Positions 16,185 through 22,767 of a stretch of 30,291 bases of DNA are shown here, in pieces. Positions within the stretch are counted from its first letter, which is position 1. Each line of letters starts with the position of its first letter. Origin of the DNA: Gemmatimonadota bacterium. GTDB lineage: Bacteria; Gemmatimonadota; Gemmatimonadetes; Gemmatimonadales; GWC2-71-9. The stretch is taken from contig JAGGAG010000005.1 of NCBI GenBank assembly GCA_017889745.1, positions 1-30,291 on the forward strand, read 5' to 3'. The notes under the pieces are model-generated. The model was given only the letters and a program-made list of their open reading frames with translations, ran no database searches and was not told where the DNA came from. A program made the translations under genes and the position numbers.

Positions 16185-17864
16185 CTAGGACTGCCGGGAA
16201 GGCAAACTTGTGAAAGTTAGCGGAAGTTCCGGGACGGCGGTGAGGGGGAGGGTCCGGCCGGTCAGGGCGCGGTAGGCGGCCACTTCCCGCTGCTGCTCTG
16301 CCAGGGTCCAGCGGAGTTCCCGCCCGAGCAGCTCGGCCGTCCTTCCCGCCGCGGCCGCCCCCTGGTCGCGGGACTCGTAGAACAGGTGAATCCGCCGCAC
16401 CAGCACGTCGGCGACTGTCCGGGCGAGCTCCTTCCGGGCCGCGTGGAGCACCTCGGCGGCGACCGCCGGGTGATCCGGCTGCAGCCGATCGGACAGCCCG
16501 GGCTCGCTCCGCATGAGGTTGAAGATGCCTGCCGCCTCGGTGCCGTAGTGCCGGAGCATGTGTTCCACGGTGGCGACGTCGAGCCCCGAGTCCAGCCCGA
16601 GCGCGCGGATGGTACCGAGACTGGCCGACTCGCCACCCGGCAGCGGTTCGAGATCGGTGCCGGCCGCGGCCGGCCAGGCCCCCCTGGCCTCGGTGTTGAG
16701 GCGCTTTACCACATGGTCCACCACCTGGGCTGCCATCAGCCGGTACGTCGTGAGCTTGCCGCCCGCAACCGTGACCATGCCGCCCGGGCCTTCGGAGACG
16801 ACGTGCTCGCGGGACACCGACGAGGCCCCGACGGCGCCGTCCTCGATGAGCGGGCGCAGGCCGGCAAACGTGGCCACCACGTCCTCCTCATTCAGGTGGG
16901 CATTGGGGAAGCGGCTGTTGGCCGAGCGCAGAAGGTACCGCACGTCCTCGGATGATGCGCGCACCTCGTCGGGCGACTCGGCGGTGTCGGTATCGGTGGT
17001 GCCGATGTACGACCAGGCGCCCCACGGGAGCACGAACATCACCCGTCCGTCGAGGGGACTCGTGAAGGTGATCGCCTCGTGGTTGCCGATCCGCTCCCGT
17101 GGCACCACGGCGTGGGTACCCTTCGTAAGGCGCAGGAGGCGCGGTGCCTTCGGATCCTCCAGGCGGCGGATCTGGTCAGCCCAGGGACCGGTAGCGTTCA
17201 CCACGATCGATGCCCTGAAGCTCGCTTCACGCCCGGTGCGGACATCGCGCACGGTGACGCCGGTGATGCGGCCCGCGTCCCGGGTCAGGCCGGTTACCAT
17301 GGTGTAGGTGAGGATGGTGGCGCCGTGTTCCTGCGCCGAGCGCGCCGTGGCGACGACGAGGCGGGCATCGTCGCACTGAGCATCGAAGTAGCGCGCCCCT
17401 CCGCGCAGCCCGGCGGCGCGCAGCCCCGGCTCCCGCGTCAGCAGCGCGCGCTTGCCCAGCATCTTGTGTGCGCTCACATTGCGGAAGAGCGACAGCAGAT
17501 CGTACAGCCACATGCCGGCGGCAAGCTGCCAGCGGCGAAGCCGGTCGCCGTCATGCACCGGAAAGATGAACGGCAGCGGCCAGACCAGGTGCGGTGCAAT
17601 GCGCCGCAGCACGGCACGCTCCCGCAGCGACTCGAACACGAGATGCAACTCGCCATGCTCGAGGTAGCGGATGCCGCCGTGCACCAGGCGGCTGGAGCGG
17701 CTGCTCGTGCCGAAAGCCAGGTCGTTCTGTTCAACCAGCACCGTGCGCATGCCCCGCATCGCGGCGTCACGCGCGACACCGGCACCAACGATGCCACCAC
17801 CGATGACCAGGAGATCCACGGCTCGACTCGCTGTCTCCTTCAGTGACGCCGGCCGATCTTCCAC
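16185..17864 (-). CDS. glpD: Aerobic glycerol-3-phosphate dehydrogenase
   Basis: A 559-residue membrane-associated flavoprotein that oxidises glycerol-3-phosphate to dihydroxyacetone phosphate and passes electrons to quinone. The FAD fold has G22, G24 and G27 in VIGGGIVGAGVARDAA, then TSSRSSRLVHGGIRYLEHGE (typical GlpD), ARYFDAQCDDARLV, VNATGPWAD, and VTVAGGKLTTYRLMA near 400. The C-terminal DAO_C domain runs to about 545. Length fits Bacillus-type GlpD (about 555). I chose the GTG at 17864: GGTGAGGAGG lies immediately upstream on the minus strand (3-nt gap), giving 16 residues before the FAD strand. The open frame to 18380 is shadow of the methyltransferase. No glpK or glpF is nearby. Its first base abuts the first base of a divergent gene. 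Confidence 0.94.
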   Translation of the reverse strand: MEDRPASLKETASRAVDLLVIGGGIVGAGVARDAAMRGMRTVLVEQNDLAFGTSSRSSRLVHGGIRYLEHGELHLVFESLRERAVLRRIAPHLVWPLPFIFPVHDGDRLRRWQLAAGMWLYDLLSLFRNVSAHKMLGKRALLTREPGLRAAGLRGGARYFDAQCDDARLVVATARSAQEHGATILTYTMVTGLTRDAGRITGVTVRDVRTGREASFRASIVVNATGPWADQIRRLEDPKAPRLLRLTKGTHAVVPRERIGNHEAITFTSPLDGRVMFVLPWGAWSYIGTTDTDTAESPDEVRASSEDVRYLLRSANSRFPNAHLNEEDVVATFAGLRPLIEDGAVGASSVSREHVVSEGPGGMVTVAGGKLTTYRLMAAQVVDHVVKRLNTEARGAWPAAAGTDLEPLPGGESASLGTIRALGLDSGLDVATVEHMLRHYGTEAAGIFNLMRSEPGLSDRLQPDHPAVAAEVLHAARKELARTVADVLVRRIHLFYESRDQGAAAAGRTAELLGRELRWTLAEQQREVAAYRALTGRTLPLTAVPELPLTFTSLPSRQS

Positions 17865-18416
17865 GTGCCTCCTCACCCTCCTCTCCCGCCTTCGCGGCCC
17901 AGCACCTGGTTTGCCTGGCAGGCCGACCGGATCTTCCCGGGAAGCCGTGTCCTCGACCTCGCTTGTGGCACCGGCCGGCACGCCATCGCCGCGGCCCAGC
18001 TCGGCGCGGAGGTCGTTGCCGTCGACCGCGACCTCGACAGCCTCACGGCGGCGCGCGCGTTCGCCGGGAAGGCCGGCCTCCGGGTCGACTGGCGGGAGGC
18101 CGATCTCGAGGAGGGGTGGCCCGACTGGGGCACCTTCGATGTGGTGCTGCTCTTCAACTATCTTGATCGCCCGCGGTTTCCGCGCGTGCTCGACGCGGTT
18201 CGCCCGGGTGGGTTGCTCATCGCCGAGAGCTTCCTCACGACCCAGCGTGAGCAGGGCTGGGGCCCGACCGCCGACGCGCACCTGCTGCTTCCCGGTGAAC
18301 TCGCCCGCCTCGTGGCGCCGTTCGAGATCATCCACGGGCGCGAGGTCGCCGAACCCGTTGACACCGAGCGCTGGCGTCACGTGGCGAGTATCTGCGCGCG
18401 CAATCCCGCTCGATGA
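17865..18416 (+). CDS. Class I SAM-dependent methyltransferase (TehB/UbiE-like)
   Basis: A 183-residue cytosolic methyltransferase. Motif I is VLDLACGTGRHA (about 29-40), the acidic ribose-binding end of strand 2 is VVAVDRDLDSL, motif II/post-II is FDVVLLFNYLDRPRFP, and motif III is LRPGGLL-like (VRPGGLLIAESF). The fold is clear but the substrate is not; small proteins of this type include tellurite-resistance TehB relatives. The only usable start is GTG at 17865 (stop in frame at 17844, no later start before motif I), which directly abuts the glpD start on the opposite strand in CACGTG. No Shine-Dalgarno sequence is visible, so leaderless translation is possible. fadI follows 22 nt later. 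Confidence 0.85.
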   Translation: MPPHPPLPPSRPSTWFAWQADRIFPGSRVLDLACGTGRHAIAAAQLGAEVVAVDRDLDSLTAARAFAGKAGLRVDWREADLEEGWPDWGTFDVVLLFNYLDRPRFPRVLDAVRPGGLLIAESFLTTQREQGWGPTADAHLLLPGELARLVAPFEIIHGREVAEPVDTERWRHVASICARNPAR

Positions 18417-18438
18417 AGTCTAACGAGGACCCATCCCC

Positions 18439-19734
18439 ATGTCCCTCCCCATGACCGGACGTCGCGTCGCGATCGTCGCCGGCACTCGCACGCCCTTCGC
18501 CCGGAGCGGCACCATCCTCCGCGATGCACCGGGTGTCGTGCTGGCCCGGCATGCGGCGCGTGAGCTGCTCTACCGGACCGAACTCGATGGATCACTCGTC
18601 GACGAGGTCGTCATGGGTCAGGTGGTGCCGTCGGTCCTCACGCCCAACGTGGCGCGCGAGGTGAGCCTGCTGCCGCAGTTTCCCCGCACCATTCCGGCCT
18701 ACACGCTGAACCGTGCCTGCGCGTCGGCAGCGCAGGCCATCACCAACGCCGCCGACCAGATCAGGCTCGGGCACGCCGACGTGATCCTCGCGGGTGGCGT
18801 GGAGTCGCTCTCCGACATCCCGGTGCTGCATTCCCGCCGGTTCAGCCGGCTCCTGGTCGATGCCAGCAAGGCGAAGACGCTCGGGCAACGGCTGGGCATC
18901 TTCGCGCAGGTCCGTCCGCGTGACCTGGTCCCGGTGACGCCGGCCATCGCGGAACCCTCGACCGGCGAATCGATGGGGCAATCGGCCGAGAAGATGGCCA
19001 AGGAGAACGGGATTGCCCGGGAGGCGCAGGACCGCCTCGCCTTGCAGAGCCATGTGCGCGCCGCCGCGGGCACTGCCGATCGCCGCCTCACCGCGGAGAT
19101 CGCGCCCTGGTTTGGGGGCAAGGCCGGCGACGAGGTGGTGACGAGCGACAATGGCATCCGCAGCGACACGTCACTCGAACAGCTGGCGAAGCTGCGCCCG
19201 GTGTTCGATCGCGCCTATGGCACCGTCACCGCCGGGAACAGCTCTCCCCTCACCGACGGGGCCGCGGTGGTGCTGCTCATGTCCGAGGAGCGGGCGCGCA
19301 GCCTCGGCTACGAGCCGCTGGCGTTCCTCCGCAGTTACTCGGTTGCCGCGGTGGACCCGGGCTGGCAGTTGCTCATGGGCCCGGCGTACGCGGTGCCGAA
19401 GGCGCTCGAGCGCGCCGGCATCTCCTGGGGCGACCTGGGCCTGGTGGAGATTCACGAGGCCTTCGCGGCGCAGGTGCTCTCGAACGCGCAGGCGTGGGGG
19501 TCGAGCCTCTGGGCGGAGCGGCTGGGGCTGCCCGGCCCGGTAGGCGACGTGGACTGGGATCGCACCAACGTGATGGGGGGATCCATTGCGATCGGCCATC
19601 CCTTCGGTGCCACGGGCGCCCGCATCGTCACGACGCTCGCAAATGAAATGCGCCGGCGGGACGTGCAATTCGGGCTGATCTCCATCTGCGCGCAGGGCGG
19701 CATGGGCAGCGCGCTGGTCCTGGAGAGGACATGA
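18439..19734 (+). CDS. fadI: Acetyl-CoA C-acyltransferase (3-ketoacyl-CoA thiolase, FadI type)
   Basis: A 431-residue thiolase that cleaves 3-ketoacyl-CoA with CoA in the last step of beta-oxidation. The nucleophile is C94 in NRACASAAQAI, the catalytic histidine is H387 in GGSIAIGHPFGATGAR, and the second cysteine is C417 in CAQGGMG. The order KLRPVFD, YGTVTAGNSSPLTDGAA, then EIHEAFAAQ aligns more readily with E. coli FadI than FadA. ATG at 18439 with GAGGA at 18425-18429. Its stop overlaps fadJ as ATGA, so the two subunits are made together for a trifunctional complex. The methyltransferase gene is 22 nt upstream and may share the transcript. Confidence 0.94.
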   Translation: MSLPMTGRRVAIVAGTRTPFARSGTILRDAPGVVLARHAARELLYRTELDGSLVDEVVMGQVVPSVLTPNVAREVSLLPQFPRTIPAYTLNRACASAAQAITNAADQIRLGHADVILAGGVESLSDIPVLHSRRFSRLLVDASKAKTLGQRLGIFAQVRPRDLVPVTPAIAEPSTGESMGQSAEKMAKENGIAREAQDRLALQSHVRAAAGTADRRLTAEIAPWFGGKAGDEVVTSDNGIRSDTSLEQLAKLRPVFDRAYGTVTAGNSSPLTDGAAVVLLMSEERARSLGYEPLAFLRSYSVAAVDPGWQLLMGPAYAVPKALERAGISWGDLGLVEIHEAFAAQVLSNAQAWGSSLWAERLGLPGPVGDVDWDRTNVMGGSIAIGHPFGATGARIVTTLANEMRRRDVQFGLISICAQGGMGSALVLERT

Positions 19735-21872
19735 CCATGACCACCTTCAAGGTCGACATCGAGTCCGGCATCGCCGTCGTGACGCTCGACGTGCCCGGCG
19801 CGCCGGTGAACACCCTGTCCACCGCCGTGGCGCAGGAGTTCGACGGACTCCTCACCCGCATGGAGGGTGATCCCCTGGTGCGCGCCGTAGTACTCATCTC
19901 GGGAAAGCCCGACACCTTCATCGCCGGCGCCGACATCGAGGAGTTCACCCGGCTGCGCACCGCGGAGGAAGCCACCACCCTGAGCCGGCGGGCGCAGGAG
20001 TTGATGAACCGCGTGGCCGCGAGCCGGAAGCCGGTTGTCGCGGCGATCCACGGAAGCTGCCTCGGTGGCGGGCTCGAGCTGGCGCTCGCGTGCCACTGGC
20101 GCGTGGCCACGGACCATCCGAAGACCCAGCTCGGCTTGCCCGAGGTCCAGCTCGGCATCATCCCCGGCGCCGGTGGCTGCAACCGCCTGCCGCGGCTGAT
20201 CGGGGCGCGCGCCGCGCTCGACATCATCCTCGCCGGCAAGAGCGAACGCGCCGGCAAGGCGCGTAAGCTGGGCCTGGCCGATGAGCTGGTCCACCCCGCC
20301 ATCCTGCTCGACGTGGCGGTGCGCGCGGCCACGCGGCTGGCCGCTGACGGCCCGCCGGTCCGGAAGCCGAAGCGCGACCTGGCCGGCATGCTGCTCGACG
20401 GCACCGCACCGGGCCGCGCTCTGGTGTACCGGATGGCGCGGAAGCAGGTGCTGTCCAGGACCGGGGGGCACTATCCGGCACCACTCGCGGCCCTTGAGGC
20501 CGTCCGCGTGAGCCTCTCGCGTGGCATGGAAGCGGGACTCGCGTACGAGGCGCTGCGGTTCGGCGAGCTCGCGATCACTGACGTCTCCCGCAACCTGGTG
20601 AGCATCTTCTTCGCCACTACTGCGCTCAAGAAGGACGACGGTATTCCGCCCGGCGCGGCGGGCAAGCTCGCCCCCGTGGGCAGGATCGGGGTCGTCGGCG
20701 CCGGCTTCATGGGCGCCGGGATCGCTGGAACCGCGGCGCTCAACGCCGAGGTCGAGGTGCGCATGCGCGACGCCGACCTGCCGCGCGTGGGCAAGGGGCT
20801 CAGGGCCGCCACCGGGATCCTGGATGAGCGACTGAAGCGGAAGCGCCTGAGCCGCCCCGACTACCAGCGGCTCGCGGCGCTCATTTCCGGCGCAGACGAT
20901 GACACCGGGTTTCGCGGCGCGAACCTGGTCATCGAGGCGGTGTTCGAAGACCTCGAGGTCAAGCGGGGCGTGGTGAAGGCGCTGGAGCAGGTGCTGGGCA
21001 ACGATGCGATCATCGCGACGAACACCTCGACGATCCCCATCGCCGACATCGCCGCCGGCGCGGCGCGACCCGACCGGGTGCTCGGTATGCACTTCTTCTC
21101 GCCGGTGGAAAAGATGCCGCTGCTCGAGGTCATTCCGCATGCGGGCACGTCGGCGCGCGCCGTGGCCACGGCCGTGCGCTTCGGCCGCCGGATGGGCAAG
21201 ACCGTGGTCGTGGTGGGCGACCTGCCCGGCTTCTGGGTCAACCGGATCCTGACGCCATACCTCAATGAAGCCGGCATCCTGCTGACGGAAGGCGCGCCGA
21301 TGGAGGCCCTCGACCGGGTGATGACGCGTTTCGGGTTTCCGGTCGGTCCGGTGACGCTGCTCGACGAGGTGGGGCTCGACGTGGCGCAGAAGGCCGCCGC
21401 CGTCATGCACGGGGCCTTCGGAGCGCGCCTGGCACCGTCCGACTTCGTCGGCGCGATGACGGCCGATGGGAGGCTGGGCCGCAAGAACGGCCGCGGTTTC
21501 TATCGCTACGAGGCCGGGAAGAGGCGCGGGCCGGACGACTCCGTGTACCGATTGGCGGGAGTCACCAAGGCGCCAAACGTCGACGAGCGCTGGGTGGAGC
21601 GCCGCCTGGTGTACTCAATGCTGAACGAGGCGGCGCTCGCGGTAGCCGACGGCGTCATTCGCTCGCCCCGCGATGGCGACATCGGCGCGATCTTCGGCAT
21701 TGGCTTTCCGCCGTTCAGGGGTGGTCCCCTGCGCATGATTGATTCGCTGGGTGCAGCGCAGGTGGTGCGCACGCTGCGCGAGCTGGGCGACGCCCACGGC
21801 GCGCGCTTCGATCCTGCGCCCAGCCTGATCGAGATGGCTGAGCGCGGGGGACGCTACTACCCGGAAACCTGA
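19731..21872 (+). CDS. fadJ: Enoyl-CoA hydratase/3-hydroxyacyl-CoA dehydrogenase, FadJ type
   Basis: A 713-residue bifunctional beta-oxidation alpha subunit. Residues about 5-200 are the crotonase domain, with catalytic glutamates E116 (GGGLELALACH) and E138 (LGLPEVQLGIIPG). The DHPKT insert between them, 2 residues longer than in FadB, is the FadJ form. Residues about 320-500 are the NAD-binding domain (GVVGAGFMGAGIAG, then NTSTIPI and HFFSPVEKMPLLEVI). Two C-terminal dehydrogenase domains run to 713. It hydrates enoyl-CoA and oxidises 3-hydroxyacyl-CoA. ATG at 19731 overlaps the fadI stop; a second ATG two codons on is an alternative. It ends 7 bp from the convergent lipoprotein gene with no visible terminator. 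Confidence 0.95.
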   Translation: MTMTTFKVDIESGIAVVTLDVPGAPVNTLSTAVAQEFDGLLTRMEGDPLVRAVVLISGKPDTFIAGADIEEFTRLRTAEEATTLSRRAQELMNRVAASRKPVVAAIHGSCLGGGLELALACHWRVATDHPKTQLGLPEVQLGIIPGAGGCNRLPRLIGARAALDIILAGKSERAGKARKLGLADELVHPAILLDVAVRAATRLAADGPPVRKPKRDLAGMLLDGTAPGRALVYRMARKQVLSRTGGHYPAPLAALEAVRVSLSRGMEAGLAYEALRFGELAITDVSRNLVSIFFATTALKKDDGIPPGAAGKLAPVGRIGVVGAGFMGAGIAGTAALNAEVEVRMRDADLPRVGKGLRAATGILDERLKRKRLSRPDYQRLAALISGADDDTGFRGANLVIEAVFEDLEVKRGVVKALEQVLGNDAIIATNTSTIPIADIAAGAARPDRVLGMHFFSPVEKMPLLEVIPHAGTSARAVATAVRFGRRMGKTVVVVGDLPGFWVNRILTPYLNEAGILLTEGAPMEALDRVMTRFGFPVGPVTLLDEVGLDVAQKAAAVMHGAFGARLAPSDFVGAMTADGRLGRKNGRGFYRYEAGKRRGPDDSVYRLAGVTKAPNVDERWVERRLVYSMLNEAALAVADGVIRSPRDGDIGAIFGIGFPPFRGGPLRMIDSLGAAQVVRTLRELGDAHGARFDPAPSLIEMAERGGRYYPET

Positions 21873-21879
21873 CGCAGGA

Positions 21880-22398
21880 TCAGGAGAGCTTGTCGCCGTC
21901 GGGCGGCGGCGGGGCTTCGTTGGTCGGACGAGAAGCGGCCCACGTTTCCCAGGTGAGGTGGCAGCGGTCCTGGAAGTACTCTGCGGGATGCCCCGCGCGG
22001 TTGAGCAGCGCGTGCAGCATTTCGTGACGCACGACCATTTCGTGCTCCACATAGTTGCCCGCGATCACGATGCGCACGTCGTCGCCCGTCTGGATGCGGA
22101 TGCCGACCTTCTCCCCCTCGTCGGTGGGGAAGGTGGAGACACCGGGCACCACGTACCACTTGATCCGTCCGAGGTCGCCCCTGATCTGGGAGCAGCCTTC
22201 GGTGCTCGCCCACCAGACCTGATAGGTGGCAGGAGGCACAAAAGCCTCCGCACCATCGGGCAAGGAACTCGAAGGTTCCGTGGTGCACCCTAGCAGCGGG
22301 ATGAGCAGCGCGGGAAGAAGGGCTCGGCCGATCGGCCGACGCCGGAGTAACGATTCCGGTTCCCGTGAGGACCGGTTTCCTGCTGGCGTGGAACGCAT
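21880..22398 (-). CDS. Small putative lipoprotein with HExxH zinc-peptidase-like motif
   Basis: A 172-residue protein. A basic N-terminus and hydrophobic stretch RALLPALLIPLLGC end in a good lipobox with C38, so it is probably anchored in the periplasm or outer membrane. The C-terminal half has VVRHEMLHALLNRAGHP, with H125-E126 and H129 forming HExxH and a further histidine H137; two cysteines (in EGCSQIRG and DRCHLTW) may form a disulfide. This resembles the zinc site of small gluzincin-like proteins, but I cannot place it in a named family, and a third ligand is not certain. I start at ATG 22398 with GGAGG just upstream; a GTG at 22410 is in frame. The C-terminus is proline-rich. It could be a peptidase or an inactive metal-binding relative. 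Confidence 0.72.
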   Translation of the reverse strand: MRSTPAGNRSSREPESLLRRRPIGRALLPALLIPLLGCTTEPSSSLPDGAEAFVPPATYQVWWASTEGCSQIRGDLGRIKWYVVPGVSTFPTDEGEKVGIRIQTGDDVRIVIAGNYVEHEMVVRHEMLHALLNRAGHPAEYFQDRCHLTWETWAASRPTNEAPPPPDGDKLS

Positions 22399-22483
22399 TG
22401 CGTCCTCCACGCCCGATAATTTCCACCTTCGGCACCGAGCTATCTCTTGCGCAGGGGGCGCTTGAGACCTCTAGTTTTGCGGC

Positions 22484-22499
22484 CCCGGATCGCTCCGGG
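22484..22499. other. Short perfect stem-loop CCCGGA-TCGC-TCCGGG
   Basis: A 6-bp GC stem with a 4-nt loop. It lies just after the TAGTTTTG box and before the GGTCAA repeats. There is no T-run on either side, so it is more likely an RNA hairpin or protein site than a terminator. Such a short stem can arise by chance in GC-rich DNA. Confidence 0.3.
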
Positions 22500-22515
22500 T
22501 GTGCTCTTATCGGGC

Positions 22516-22595
22516 GGTCAAGTGAGTTGACCCTATCACCGTCAAGTTTGACGGCACTTCGAACCTATTGCTTGCGACAGAGCGGGTCAACGACC
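22516..22595. repeat. Cluster of three GGTCAA-type inverted repeats (candidate operators)
   Basis: Three dyads share the half-site (G/C)GTCAA: GGTCAA-5 nt-TTGACC at 22516-22532; CCGTCAA-2 nt-TTGACGG at 22539-22554 (a 16-nt perfect palindrome); and a partial GGTCAACGACC at 22585-22595. Their centres are about 22.5 and 43.5 bp apart, near two and four helical turns, so they face the same side of DNA. This is the pattern of cooperative regulator binding. The regulator is not identifiable from here. Confidence 0.5.
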
Positions 22596-22767
22596 TGAAA
22601 TGTTGTTAGGCTAAATTCTTGTTGAATAGACGCTTAAGCGATATCATCGACTGATTTCTTTACAGATAATTCTGCGTCTAGCAGTATTACATGTCGACCG
22701 GACGCAACAGGAAACCGGCATTCTCCGACCTCATCCGTGGACACTATTTCGCCTCGAGGGTTTTCCA

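Larger units (their letters stand above)
22399..22767. promoter_or_regulatory. Long divergent intergenic region with AT-rich island
   Basis: This 369-bp gap separates the HExxH lipoprotein (minus) from the M28 peptidase (plus) and must hold both promoters. 22601-22690 is only 36% G+C (32 of 90 by count). Seen: a plus-strand TAGTTTTG at 22472-22479 matching the Bacteroidota-type TAnnTTTG box; TTGTTG (22619-22624), 17 bp, then TATCAT (22642-22647) as a sigma70-like pair; a CGCTTAAGCG palindrome at 22631-22640; and TAGACGC (22627-22633) with its inverse GCGTCTA (22674-22680). Inverted repeats are listed separately. No convincing gene lies inside; a frame opening at 22691 overlaps the peptidase and looks spurious. 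Confidence 0.5.

Noticed and set aside
12464..16213. Very long plus-strand open frame (1249 codons) opposite kgd
   Set aside because: It mirrors the codon pattern of kgd, is extremely rich in Arg/His/Val, and shows no domain; antisense frames stay open in high-GC DNA.
17865..18380. N-terminal extension of glpD over the methyltransferase
   Set aside because: The extra 170 residues are antisense to a clear SAM methyltransferase, and the family starts near the FAD strand.
22600..22690. Integron attC-like site (GTTAGGC at 22605-22611)
   Set aside because: The 7-mer fits GTTRRRY, but no RYYYAAC partner lies 55-140 bp upstream and no integrase is nearby; one degenerate 7-mer is chance.
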